The notes below the pieces were generated by a model. That model was not told where the DNA came from, ran no database searches, and saw nothing but the letters and a program-made list of their open reading frames with translations. Shown piece by piece: positions 44,583 to 53,014 of a stretch of DNA of 64,000 nt. Position numbers and translations under genes: made by a program. The DNA comes from Desulfoluna butyratoxydans. GTDB lineage: Bacteria; Desulfobacterota; Desulfobacteria; Desulfobacterales; Desulfolunaceae. The stretch covers positions 248,001 through 312,000 of the forward strand of contig NZ_CAADHO010000004.1 of the NCBI RefSeq assembly GCF_900699765.1, read 5' to 3'. How positions within the stretch are numbered: the first letter of the stretch is position 1; each line of letters starts with the position of its first letter.

Positions 44583-44858
44583 ATGATAATTGGCAAAGTG
44601 ATCGGCAATGTGTGGGCCACAAGAAAGGAAGAGGGCCTGAGCGGCATGAAACTCATGGTGGTCAGGCGGCTGGACGCCTGCACCAACGAAGAACTCGACA
44701 CCCTAGTGGCCGTCGACTTCATCGGTGCGGGCATCGGCGAGAGGGTTCTCGTGGCCACGGGCAGCTCGGCGCGTAACGCCGGGGCCATTACCGATGCACC
44801 TGTGGACGCCACCATCGTCGGGATCATCGATGAGGTCGAGGTCCAGGAAGGACTGTAG
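44583..44858 (+). CDS. eutN: EutN/CcmL pentameric vertex protein
   Basis: 91 aa. IIGKVIGNVWATRKEEGLSGMKLMVVRRLD and DFIGAGIGERVLVATGSSARNA are the signatures of BMC-P proteins, which cap the vertices of the shell. Preceded by GAGGCGACC. The tandem-BMC gene starts 3 nt after its stop. Confidence 0.95.
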   Translation: MIIGKVIGNVWATRKEEGLSGMKLMVVRRLDACTNEELDTLVAVDFIGAGIGERVLVATGSSARNAGAITDAPVDATIVGIIDEVEVQEGL

Positions 44859-44861
44859 GAC

Positions 44862-45407
44862 ATGGATTCCCTGGGACTCATAGAAAGCCGGAGTATCGCC
44901 GCAGGCGCTGTCCTTGCCGACATCATGGTCAAGGCCGCCGAGGTGACCCTCCTCAAGGCCGGGACCATCTGCTCCGGCCGGTACCTGATCCATGTGGGCG
45001 GTGACCGTCAGGCTGTGGACACCTCGGTGAAAGCAGCCAAAGCAGCCGGTTACTCCCTTGCGGGGAGCTACACCATCGGAGGCGTCTCCCGGGAGGTCCT
45101 CGATGCCCTGAAGCACAGCCCCGTCGTTACCCACTGCGGCGCCATCGGCGTGGTGGAGTGCCGCACCGCCTCTTCGGGGGTGGTGGCTGCCGATCAGGCC
45201 GTCAAGCGGTCCACGGCCTGTCTGGCGCGGATCGTCACGGGCAACGGCATCAACGGCAAGTCGTATTTTGTGATGACAGGTGATGTGGCCTCCGTGGAAG
45301 AGTCGGTTGCGGCGGCAAGAGAGACCCTTGGAAAAGACCTTGTGGAGGCGGTGGTGATGCCGTCGCCCGACTCCTCGGTCGTCAATGCGTTGGTGAGGCG
45401 CCCGTAG
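44862..45407 (+). CDS. pduT: PduT-like tandem-BMC shell protein, copy 1
   Basis: 181 aa with two BMC domains (LGLIESRSIAAGAVLADIMVKAAEV and IGVVECRTASSGVVAADQAVKRST). The Cys in GTICSGRY sits where PduT has Cys38, the residue that coordinates a pore [4Fe-4S] cluster in PduT trimers. This points to electron passage across the shell, a job shared with PduS encoded at 47987. Another PduT-like gene is at 49411. Confidence 0.85.
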   Translation: MDSLGLIESRSIAAGAVLADIMVKAAEVTLLKAGTICSGRYLIHVGGDRQAVDTSVKAAKAAGYSLAGSYTIGGVSREVLDALKHSPVVTHCGAIGVVECRTASSGVVAADQAVKRSTACLARIVTGNGINGKSYFVMTGDVASVEESVAAARETLGKDLVEAVVMPSPDSSVVNALVRRP

Positions 45408-45446
45408 CCCGTTTGCGGGGGCCTTGCACAAATAACGAGGTGAATT

Positions 45447-45725
45447 ATGGCAAAGAAACTTGTGAGTGAAAAGGGTGTGGAGGAGATCATCGTGGACGGT
45501 ACCGTCTACATGGACGGCTCCATGATCCTGACTCCCGGCGCCAAAGATGTTTTACGCAACAAAGGCGTCACCATCGTCTACGGCCCCAGGCCCGAGACGT
45601 GTGAAGAAGACCGGCTTGCAGCCATGGTCGCCGACCTGCTGAAAAAAGAGTACGGCATCACCGACGATGCCCAGGTCAAGGCGGTGTGCTGCAAAGTGGT
45701 CGAGGCAATCAAGAACAACGCTTAG
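45447..45725 (+). CDS. Small BMC-associated protein, unknown function
   Basis: 92 aa. It contains VDGTVYMDGSMILTPGAKDVLRNKGVTIVYG, a segment also seen at the N-terminus of EutT (ILTPSASQLLGEKGVKVV). A C-terminal helical stretch (DRLAAMVADLLKKEYGI) looks like an encapsulation or docking helix. It may be an adaptor that places an enzyme in the lumen. I do not know a characterised homologue. Confidence 0.5.
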   Translation: MAKKLVSEKGVEEIIVDGTVYMDGSMILTPGAKDVLRNKGVTIVYGPRPETCEEDRLAAMVADLLKKEYGITDDAQVKAVCCKVVEAIKNNA

Positions 45726-45833
45726 GTGTTGAGGGCGTGATGCCCGAGACAGGGCGCCTTGGGCACGTGGGTGCACAGGGTGCGGAAACGCCTTCGGGCA
45801 GACAACCCAATCTTTACATAAGAGGAGAGAATA

Positions 45834-46112
45834 ATGAAAGCACTTGGAATGGTTGAAACCAAAGGTCTTGTGGGAGCCATCGAAGCAGCGGACGCCATGG
45901 TCAAAGCAGCCAACGTCGAGCTGGTGGGGCGTGAGCAGGTAGGCTCCGGCCTTGTTACTGCCATGGTCCGCGGGGACGTAGGCGCCGTCAAGGCCGCCAC
46001 CGACGCCGGTGCCGCAGCTGCCGATCGTGTGGGCGAGCTCGTGAGTGTTCACGTGATTCCCCGTCCCCACTCTGAGGTGGAGCTGATCCTCCCCCAGAAG
46101 CGCGAAGCATAG
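45834..46112 (+). CDS. eutM: BMC-H hexameric shell protein (EutM/PduA type), copy 2
   Basis: 92-aa BMC domain nearly identical in pattern to the 41356 copy ([48 protein letters not shown]). Two copies allow mixed hexamers or dose control. AGAGGAGAG precedes the ATG. Confidence 0.95.
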   Translation: MKALGMVETKGLVGAIEAADAMVKAANVELVGREQVGSGLVTAMVRGDVGAVKAATDAGAAAADRVGELVSVHVIPRPHSEVELILPQKREA

Positions 46113-46118
46113 GGATGT

Positions 46119-46153
46119 GTGCCGGCGGCCCCTTTCGGGGTGCCGCCGGCAGC
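46119..46153. other. Long GC hairpin before eutQ
   Basis: GCCGGCGG... pairs with ...CCGCCGGC around CCCC-TTTC-GGGG. No T run follows. The 46113-46391 gap otherwise has no gene; short frames lack motifs. Confidence 0.45.
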
Positions 46154-46391
46154 CCTCGCGTGCCTGGGCAAGGGGAGGACCTGCCGGTTATCCCTTTCCC
46201 CAGTCACGCGATGGCAGAGACGCCATGTACTGCCATCTTGAATGCATGCCAACCGAAAGTGGACGGATGTCCGCTTTGTATGAACCGACGCGGCGGGAGG
46301 CGGCATGACCCGTGACCTTGGCCATGAGCGCATGGAAGGTCACCGGCCGTTGTCATCACCCCGAACCATCGCACCGGAAAAGGAGTTTCAC

Positions 46392-46844
46392 ATGGGTATC
46401 AATGAAAAAGTCCTTGAAGAGCTGATTAGAAAAGTGGTTTCCGAGCAGCTGGGCGGCGCCAAGTCCCCGGCCTTTACCAAAGTCGTGGACGAGAAGAGCG
46501 GTGTCCTCTGCGTGAAGACCGATACCGTCAAGCCCGAGCCCTTTGACACGGGCAAGGCCGGAGACAAAGTCTTTCTCACCGACATCGTGACCCTGGACGA
46601 GAGCCCCCGCCTCGGCTGCGGCATCATGGAGATGGAGACCACCTCCTTTGACTGGACCCTTAAGTACGACGAGGTGGACTACATCATCGACGGTACCCTG
46701 GAGATCGTCATCGACGGCCGCAAGGTAGTGGGCAACAAAGGGGACATCATCTTCATCCCCAAAAACACCTCCATCGCCTTCAGCGTTCCCGAGTCCGCAC
46801 GCTTCATGTACGTCACCTATCCCGCCGACTGGGAATCTCAGTAA
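46392..46844 (+). CDS. eutQ: EutQ cupin protein
   Basis: 150 aa. The N-terminal helix INEKVLEELIRKVVSEQLGG is a probable encapsulation peptide. The cupin barrel follows (GIMEMETTSFDWTLKYDEVDYIIDGTLEIVID, then GNKGDIIFIPKNTSIAFSVP). EutQ proteins have been linked to acetate kinase activity and compartment assembly. AAAAGGAG precedes ATG at 46392; the longer frame adds 29 residues with no cupin similarity. Confidence 0.9.
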   Translation: MGINEKVLEELIRKVVSEQLGGAKSPAFTKVVDEKSGVLCVKTDTVKPEPFDTGKAGDKVFLTDIVTLDESPRLGCGIMEMETTSFDWTLKYDEVDYIIDGTLEIVIDGRKVVGNKGDIIFIPKNTSIAFSVPESARFMYVTYPADWESQ

Positions 46845-46859
46845 CCGGAGGGCGCAGCC

Positions 46860-47969
46860 TTGACTCAATTTAACGGACGCACCCAGATCTGCTACGGCGA
46901 AAACGCCATCAACGCCCTTGAAAAACTCGAGGGCAGGCACGCCTTTATCGTCACCGACGCCTTCATGGTGAAGATCGGCTTTGCCGACCGCATCATCAGT
47001 GGCCTGGAGCGTGCCAACATCACCAGCTGCGTGTACGACAAGGTGGAGCCCGATCCCTCCCTGGAGACCGTGCGTGAGGGCACGGTGAAACTCCTGGCCG
47101 ACGGCGCGGATATGATCATCGCCTTAGGGGGCGGCTCCTCCATCGACGCGGCCAAGGCCATCATGTACTTCGCCTACAAGGCGGACCCGGCCAAGGGCAA
47201 GCCCCAGCTGGTAGTGATTCCCACCACCAGCGGCACCGGCTCCGAGGTAACGGCGGTCACCGTGGTCACCGATACCGAGCAGCAGATGAAGATTCCCCTC
47301 ATGGATCCCCTGCTGGTCCCGGACATGGCCGTGCTGGACGCCCGGTTCACTCGGTCGGTTCCCCCGTCGGTGACGGCCACCACGGGCATGGACGTGCTCA
47401 CCCACGCCCTGGAGGCCTTTGTCTCCACCCCGGCCAACGCCTTCACCGATCTGTACGCGGTGCACGCCATCAAGTACGTGTTCCGTTACCTGCTGCGCTG
47501 CTACCGCAACGGGGACGACATGGAGGCGCGGCAGAACATGCTCCTGGCCTCATGCATGGCGGGCATGGCCTTTAACAACAGCGGCCTGGGCGTGGCCCAC
47601 AGCATCGCCCATACCTTAGGGGGCCTGTTCCACATCCCCCACGGCAAGGCCAACGCCGTGCTGCTCCCTTACGTCATCCGCTTCAACAGCTTTGACGTCC
47701 GGGACCGCTACCGCACCATCGCCAAGAAACTCGAACTCCCCTGCGAGACCGTGGAGCAGGGCAACGAGAGCCTCATCGAGGCGGTGCGCTGGCTCAACAG
47801 CCAGATGGGCATCCCCAACCGCATCCGGGACCTGGGCATCGACGAAAACGAGTTCCAGACCTCCCTTGAGACCATGGCCCGCCATGCCATGGAGGATGCC
47901 TGCACGCCCACCAACCCGAGGCGCCCCTCCCTGAGGGACATCCGGCAGTTGCTGCGCAAAGCGTACTAA
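46860..47969 (+). CDS. eutG: Iron-dependent alcohol dehydrogenase EutG
   Basis: 369 aa with TTG start at 46860 (GGAGG upstream). Reduces acetaldehyde to ethanol and regenerates NAD in the compartment. ALGGGSSIDAAKAI is the nucleotide-binding block. The iron ligands are expected in MDVLTHALEA and HSIAHTLGGLFHIPHGKANAVLLP. Together with EutE it disproportionates acetaldehyde. Confidence 0.9.
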   Translation: MTQFNGRTQICYGENAINALEKLEGRHAFIVTDAFMVKIGFADRIISGLERANITSCVYDKVEPDPSLETVREGTVKLLADGADMIIALGGGSSIDAAKAIMYFAYKADPAKGKPQLVVIPTTSGTGSEVTAVTVVTDTEQQMKIPLMDPLLVPDMAVLDARFTRSVPPSVTATTGMDVLTHALEAFVSTPANAFTDLYAVHAIKYVFRYLLRCYRNGDDMEARQNMLLASCMAGMAFNNSGLGVAHSIAHTLGGLFHIPHGKANAVLLPYVIRFNSFDVRDRYRTIAKKLELPCETVEQGNESLIEAVRWLNSQMGIPNRIRDLGIDENEFQTSLETMARHAMEDACTPTNPRRPSLRDIRQLLRKAY

Positions 47970-47986
47970 CAAAAATGGAATGTCAT

Positions 47987-49318
47987 ATGAGAGATCAGAT
48001 TGTAGAGAAGGTAAAGAACGCCGGCGTGGTAGGCGCTGGTGGCGCCGGGTTCCCGACGCATGTGAAGATCAACGCGACGGTGGATACGGTCCTTGTGAAC
48101 GGCGCCTCCTGCGAGCCCCTTCTGATGAGCGACCCCTACATCATGGAGCATGAGCTCGACATCATGATCGAGGGCTTGAACGCGGTGCTGGACGCCACGG
48201 GCGCCTCCCGCGGGGTCATCTGCATCAAGGGCAAGCACGCCAAGGCCCTTCAGACCATCAAGGATGCTGTGGCCAAGGACACCACCGGACGCCTGGAAGC
48301 CTTTGAGCTGAAGGATTTCTATCCGGCAGGCGACGAGCAGGTTCTGGTCCGTGAGGTCACCGGCCGCACCGTACCCGAAGCGGGGATTCCCCTTCAGGTG
48401 GGCGTGGTGGTGAGCAACACCGAGTCCCTGTACAACATCGCCAACGCCATGAAGGATATTCCGCTTACCGAGCGCTACGTCACCGTCACCGGTGAAGTGG
48501 GCCGCGACATGGTGGTGAAGGTGCCCGTGGGTACCATCGTCTCCGACCTCCTGGAGTTTGCGGGCGGTTCCAAAATTTCCGACTACCGCGTGGTGGACGG
48601 CGGGCCCATGATGGGTCGCGTCCTGCCCGACACGGATCAGCCCGTCACCAAGGTGACCAGCGGCCTCATCGTCCTGGACCCCGAGCACAACGTGGTCAAG
48701 GGCAAGGTCATGGATCCCGCGGCCATCAAGCGCATCACCGGGACAGTCTGCTGCCAGTGCACACACTGCACCGAGCTCTGCCCCCGAAACCTTCTGGGCC
48801 ACTCCATCCATCCCCACAAGCTCATGCGCTCCCTGTCGGCCCTGGTTCAGGATCCCCAGGCCCGCATGGAAGCGCTCCTCTGCTGTGAGTGCGGCATCTG
48901 CGAGAAGTTTGCCTGCCCCATGGGCATCTCCCCCCGGGAGGTGAACATGCTCATCAAAAAAGAGCTGATGAAAGAGGGGATCCGCTGGCCCGCCACCGGA
49001 GAGGAGCCCGTGAACAACCCCATGCGCGACGTGCGCTACGTGCCCACCAAGCGGCTGATGCAGCGCCTGGACGTGCTGAAGTACGACACCCACCCCGGCA
49101 TGCCCGAAGAGCGTTTCGTGCCTGAGCGCGTGGCCATTCCCCTTGCCCAGCACATCGGCGCTCCGGCGCAGTGCCTGGTCAAAGAGGGTGACCGCGTGGC
49201 CAAAGGCGACCTCATCGGTGAGATTCCGGAAGGGGCCCTTGGGGCACGGATCCATGCCAGCATCGACGGCGTGGTCACCTCCGTCGAGGGCGGTGTGGTG
49301 AGGATTTCCAGAGGGTAG
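47987..49318 (+). CDS. pduS: PduS-type [4Fe-4S]/FMN cobalamin reductase
   Basis: 443 aa. VVGAGGAGFPTHVKI is the RnfC/NuoF-like flavin loop. An SLBB-like stretch is at VPVGTIVSDLLEFAGG. Two ferredoxin-type clusters are bound by CCQCTHCTELCPRN and CCECGICEKFACPMG. The C-terminal barrel carries the biotinyl-like VKEGDRVAKGDLIGEI segment. PduS reduces cob(III)alamin in propanediol compartments and contacts PduT. A PduT-like gene follows. The ATG at 47987 is preferred over 47975 by homology, and the earlier one is possible. Confidence 0.9.
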   Translation: MRDQIVEKVKNAGVVGAGGAGFPTHVKINATVDTVLVNGASCEPLLMSDPYIMEHELDIMIEGLNAVLDATGASRGVICIKGKHAKALQTIKDAVAKDTTGRLEAFELKDFYPAGDEQVLVREVTGRTVPEAGIPLQVGVVVSNTESLYNIANAMKDIPLTERYVTVTGEVGRDMVVKVPVGTIVSDLLEFAGGSKISDYRVVDGGPMMGRVLPDTDQPVTKVTSGLIVLDPEHNVVKGKVMDPAAIKRITGTVCCQCTHCTELCPRNLLGHSIHPHKLMRSLSALVQDPQARMEALLCCECGICEKFACPMGISPREVNMLIKKELMKEGIRWPATGEEPVNNPMRDVRYVPTKRLMQRLDVLKYDTHPGMPEERFVPERVAIPLAQHIGAPAQCLVKEGDRVAKGDLIGEIPEGALGARIHASIDGVVTSVEGGVVRISRG

Positions 49319-49410
49319 GGTGCACCGTGTGCACTGCCATAGATCCGCAGCAAAAAAACGACACGTCACGCCCGAGCGCTCGGCGTCGTGAAGAACAATG
49401 AGGTAAATGT

Positions 49411-49962
49411 ATGAACTACAGAACAATCGGTGTTGTCGAGCTGAACAGCATCGCCCTGGGCATTGAGACCGCAGACGAAATGAGCAAGGCCGCCACCGTG
49501 GACCTGGTGATGGCACGCCCCACCTGTCCCGGACGGTACCTGGTGATGGTGGCCGGGGACACCGGCTCCGTCAAGAGCTCCGTGGCTGCGGGCCGTGAGA
49601 TGGGAGGGGACCTGGTCATCGACTGGTTCGTGATTCCCAGCGTCCACGCCATGGTGCTTCCCGCCCTGTCCGGTGCCACCATTGTGCCCCGCATCAACGC
49701 CCTTGGGGTCATCGAGACCTACACCGTGGCCGCCTGTATCCTGGCCGCCGACGCCGCAGCCAAGTCCGGCCAGGTGGATCTCATCGAGATCCGCTTTGCC
49801 GCAGGCCTTGCCGGCAAGTCCTTTGTCACCATGACCGGTGACGTGGGCTCAGTGAAGGCCTCTGTGGCCGCCGGTGTGGAAGGGGTGGGAGACTCCGGTC
49901 CCGTCTACAACCATGTGGTCATTCCTTCCCCCAGCGACGATTTGAAAGCCCAGCTGATGTAA
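49411..49962 (+). CDS. pduT: PduT-like tandem-BMC shell protein, copy 2
   Basis: 183 aa, two BMC domains (IGVVELNSIALGIETADEMSKAATVDLV and LGVIETYTVAACILAADAAAKSGQVDLI). RPTCPGRYLVMVAGD has the Cys aligned with the cluster-binding Cys of PduT more closely than the 44862 copy does. It follows the PduS gene, as PduS and PduT interact in the propanediol system. Pairs with 44862 as a second redox-competent pore. Confidence 0.9.
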   Translation: MNYRTIGVVELNSIALGIETADEMSKAATVDLVMARPTCPGRYLVMVAGDTGSVKSSVAAGREMGGDLVIDWFVIPSVHAMVLPALSGATIVPRINALGVIETYTVAACILAADAAAKSGQVDLIEIRFAAGLAGKSFVTMTGDVGSVKASVAAGVEGVGDSGPVYNHVVIPSPSDDLKAQLM

Positions 49963-50185
49963 GGCCCAAAGGATTGGTCTCTTCCCTGGACCGGTCCGCC
50001 TCACGGGGGGACCCATACGCCTCCCCCCGTGAACCTGAGCCCCGATGCCCGCAGTGGTATCGGGGCTCAGGTTCACTGCAATACCAAGACTCTTTGAAAA
50101 AACGAACGCTGATTCTGATGTGCATGCGGCCGTATTCGACGGGTGCATGCCTGCTGTTATATTCAATCGTAAAGGAGTTCGACGT

Positions 50186-51445
50186 ATGATGTTCAAGAAA
50201 CACATGGCATGGATGGTGGGGACACTGTTCGTGTGCGGATCACTGCTCACCGGTTGCGGCGTCAAGGCCGATGTGAAGACTGCCCCTGCAAAGCCCGTGG
50301 TCAAGCTGGATGAAGGTCACTGGAATCCGGCGGTCAAGGCAAAACTGGAAACCCTCATCGCCGAAGGGGCCTTCCAGGGAAAGAAAGCTGTTTTCGATTT
50401 TGACAACACCACCATCTGCCGGGACATCGGCGAGGCCACCTTTGCCGCCATGGTGGAGGCCGGTCAGCTGACCCTGGACGGGATCTCCCGGGACATCACC
50501 CCCTCCTTTGTCCTTGGGGACAAGAAGGTCTCCCTTGAGACCGTGAAAAACCTTCCCGAGTTCTACGAAGATTTTCTCTCCGCCACCAAGCACCAGAAAG
50601 GCGAAAAAACTCCGTATTCCAACAGCTACGCCTGGGTGGTCCAGATCCTGGCCGGCATGACCCCCGACCAGATCCTCCCTTACAGCGAAAAGGCCTTTGG
50701 CAACAACGTCGCCAAGCAGGATTCCGGCGCTGCCGACCTCAAAGAGACCAAGATCAACGGCTACCGCATGCCCTTCTTCTATCCCGAGATGGTGGACCTC
50801 TACGGCAACCTCCTGAAAAACGGGTACGAGGTTTACGTCTGCTCTGCGTCCAACGTCTGGACCGTGCGCTGGATGGTGGCCGCCAACTTGAACAAGCTTC
50901 TTGAAGCCAAGTTCGGTAAAGGGGTGGCCATTGCCCCGGACCATGTCATCGGCGTCAACGTTTTGCTCAAAGACAAGCGTGACGGCAAACTCTACAAGGA
51001 TCGTCTCCTTGTGAAGAACAACCCGAAATACGCTGCCCTGGACCGTGAGGAGCTTTCCAACTACGAGCTCACCACCCAGGTGGTCTACCCCATCACCGGG
51101 TACTTCGGCAAGGTGGCCAACATCATCAAGTATGTCACCAAAGAGCGTCCCTATCTCATCGGCGGGGACAGCTCCAACGACCTGCCCATGCTGGACCGCG
51201 CAGAGAACCGCCTCTGGATCACCCGCCTTGAAAAAATGGGGTACCAGAAGGGGCTCGTTGAGCAGATGGGAGACTCCCTTCCCGGCAACTGGATGATCCA
51301 GCCCGTGCTCTACAAAAAATCCCCCGGCTTTGTCTCCACCCGCGGAGACCTGGACGCGCGCTTGGCCCCCAAACCCTCCGCCATTGAAAAGACGGCGAAG
51401 GTGGCAGGCTTCCTCGAAGAGAACGGCGCACTGAAGGCATTCTAA
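50186..51445 (+). CDS. Lipoprotein HAD phosphatase, possible phosphoethanolamine/phosphocholine phosphatase
   Basis: 419 aa. The signal peptide ends in SLLTGCG (lipobox), so it acts in the periplasm. AVFDFDNTTICRDIGEATF is motif I (DxDxT variant); YEVYVCSASNVWTVRW is motif II. Motif III is expected in the KNNPKYAALD area. The motif IV acidic pair is in YLIGGDSSNDLPML. The family includes the phosphorylcholine phosphatase PchP of Pseudomonas. Between PduT2 and EutB2 it could release ethanolamine or choline for uptake. The longer frame upstream adds residues without a signal. Confidence 0.75.
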   Translation: MMFKKHMAWMVGTLFVCGSLLTGCGVKADVKTAPAKPVVKLDEGHWNPAVKAKLETLIAEGAFQGKKAVFDFDNTTICRDIGEATFAAMVEAGQLTLDGISRDITPSFVLGDKKVSLETVKNLPEFYEDFLSATKHQKGEKTPYSNSYAWVVQILAGMTPDQILPYSEKAFGNNVAKQDSGAADLKETKINGYRMPFFYPEMVDLYGNLLKNGYEVYVCSASNVWTVRWMVAANLNKLLEAKFGKGVAIAPDHVIGVNVLLKDKRDGKLYKDRLLVKNNPKYAALDREELSNYELTTQVVYPITGYFGKVANIIKYVTKERPYLIGGDSSNDLPMLDRAENRLWITRLEKMGYQKGLVEQMGDSLPGNWMIQPVLYKKSPGFVSTRGDLDARLAPKPSAIEKTAKVAGFLEENGALKAF

Positions 51446-51470
51446 AGCGCGCTGAAAAAAAGAGATAAAC

Positions 51471-51545
51471 ATGGCCCGGGGTGCCTCCCGGGCCATGGGT
51501 GTTGGATGCAACCCGAAGGCCCGCTGTCACAGGCCGGGCCTTCGG
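51471..51545. other. Two strong hairpins after the phosphatase gene
   Basis: ATGGCCCGGG-GTGCCT-CCCGGGCCAT (51471-51496) is perfect. CCGAAGGCCCG (51513-51523) pairs with CGGGCCTTCGG (51535-51545). Neither has a T run, so they may protect mRNA ends or partially attenuate. The rest of 51446-51638 lacks a gene. Confidence 0.55.
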
Positions 51546-51638
51546 CATCACATAAGGGCCCTTGCGTGCAGTGGGTCCGGTGAAGGGCGCGTCAACGGGG
51601 ACGGGCCTGCCAATCAGTCACTTAATGGAGGAGTGCGT

Positions 51639-53000
51639 GTGAATTTACGAAGCCAGATCGGTGAGAAGGTGTTTACCTTCACATCGGTCCGAGATGTTCT
51701 GGCAAAAGCAAACAACGAGAAGTCCGGCGACGCCCTGGCCGGCATATCGGCAGAGTCCGCCACCGAGCGCGTGGCCGCCAAGCTCTGCCTGGCCAACCTG
51801 CAGCTCAAAGACATCTATGAAAACCCGGTGATCCCCTACGATGACGACGAGGTGACCCGGACCATCTACGACGGCCTCAACACCACCATCTACGAGAAGA
51901 TCAAGAACTGGAGCGTGGCCGAGCTCCGGGAGACCATTCTCAAGACCCGCCGCCAGGGGGACCTGCTTCACATCAGCCGGGGCCTCACCAGCGAGATGAT
52001 CGCTGCCGCGGCCAAGCTCATGTCCACCATGGACCTTGTGTACGCCAGCAAGAAGATCAAGGTCTCCGCCCACTGCCACACCACCATCGGCCTTCCCGGT
52101 ACCCTGTCGTTCCGCTGCCAGCCCAACCACCCCACAGACGCCATTGAAGGGATTCTCGCCTCCCTGAAGGAGGGCCTCTCCTTCGGATGCGGCGACGCCT
52201 GCTTCGGCGTGAACCCCGTGGAAGACAACGTGGAAGGCTTTTCCCGGGTCATGCGCGCCATCACCGATTTCAGGGACCTCTACGAGGTGCCCACCCAGTG
52301 CGTTGTCCTGGCCCATGTGACCACCCAGATGCAGGCCATGGAGAAAGGCGTGCCCGTGGATCTCCTGTTCCAGAGCATCGCTGGGTCCCAGAGCGCCAAC
52401 GACGCCTTCGGTATCTCCGTCTCCATGTTGGACGAGGCCCGGGATCTGGCCCTTCACAGGGGGGCCTCCACCGGGCCCAACGTGATGTATTTTGAAACCG
52501 GCCAGGGCTCGGAGATCTCCCTGGACTGCCACCACGGCGTGGACGAGATGACCCTGGAGGCCCGCACCTACGGCCTGGCAAGACGCTACGCTCCCTTTAT
52601 GCTCAATAACGTCTCCGGCTTCATCGGCCCTGAGACCATCTACACGGGCAAAGAGGTGATCCGGGCCGACCTGGAGGATCTCTTCATGGGCAAGATGCAC
52701 GGCCTGCCCATGGGCATTGCCCCCTGCTACACCAACCACATGAAAGCCGACCAGGACGATCAGGAGATCGGCACCATGCTCTGCGCCATGGCCGGGGCCA
52801 ACTTTTTCATGGGGGTCTCCGGAGGAGACGACTGCATGCTCAACTATCAGGACACCAGCTTCCATGATGACGCGTCCGCCCGGGAGATTTTAGGGCTCAG
52901 GCCGGCGCCCGAGTTTGAAACCTGGCTGGAGAGCCGGGGCATCATGGAAGAGGGCTGCCTCACCGAGGCGGCCGGTGACCCGTCCATTTTCGATAAATAA
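51639..53000 (+). CDS. eutB: Ethanolamine ammonia-lyase large subunit (copy 2, diverged)
   Basis: 453 aa, GTG start with GGAGGAG upstream. The substrate residues stay (Arg and Gln in FRCQPN, Asn in FGVNPV, Glu in YFETGQGS, Asp in GGDDCML). Surrounding positions differ from copy 1: RLQPN becomes RCQPN, NTVVGFIGPEYLY becomes NNVSGFIGPETIY, and LPMGIAPCYTNHMKADQDDQEIG replaces the copy-1 text. It could have altered affinity or accept a related amino-alcohol. Pairs with EutC2 14 nt downstream. Confidence 0.95.
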   Translation: MNLRSQIGEKVFTFTSVRDVLAKANNEKSGDALAGISAESATERVAAKLCLANLQLKDIYENPVIPYDDDEVTRTIYDGLNTTIYEKIKNWSVAELRETILKTRRQGDLLHISRGLTSEMIAAAAKLMSTMDLVYASKKIKVSAHCHTTIGLPGTLSFRCQPNHPTDAIEGILASLKEGLSFGCGDACFGVNPVEDNVEGFSRVMRAITDFRDLYEVPTQCVVLAHVTTQMQAMEKGVPVDLLFQSIAGSQSANDAFGISVSMLDEARDLALHRGASTGPNVMYFETGQGSEISLDCHHGVDEMTLEARTYGLARRYAPFMLNNVSGFIGPETIYTGKEVIRADLEDLFMGKMHGLPMGIAPCYTNHMKADQDDQEIGTMLCAMAGANFFMGVSGGDDCMLNYQDTSFHDDASAREILGLRPAPEFETWLESRGIMEEGCLTEAAGDPSIFDK

Positions 53001-53014
53001 GGAGAGCAGGCCCC

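Noticed and set aside
46210..46230. Hairpin ATGGC-AGAGAC-GCCAT before eutQ, whose loop has A1 and G4
   Set aside because: No GATGAW partner and no terminator follow, so it does not have the dual-hairpin architecture of the other leaders.
46117..46308. Short open frame in the gap before eutQ
   Set aside because: It overlaps a GC hairpin and has no recognisable product or ribosome site.
51471..51545. The two strong hairpins as Rho-independent terminators
   Set aside because: No T run follows either stem; recorded as hairpins only.
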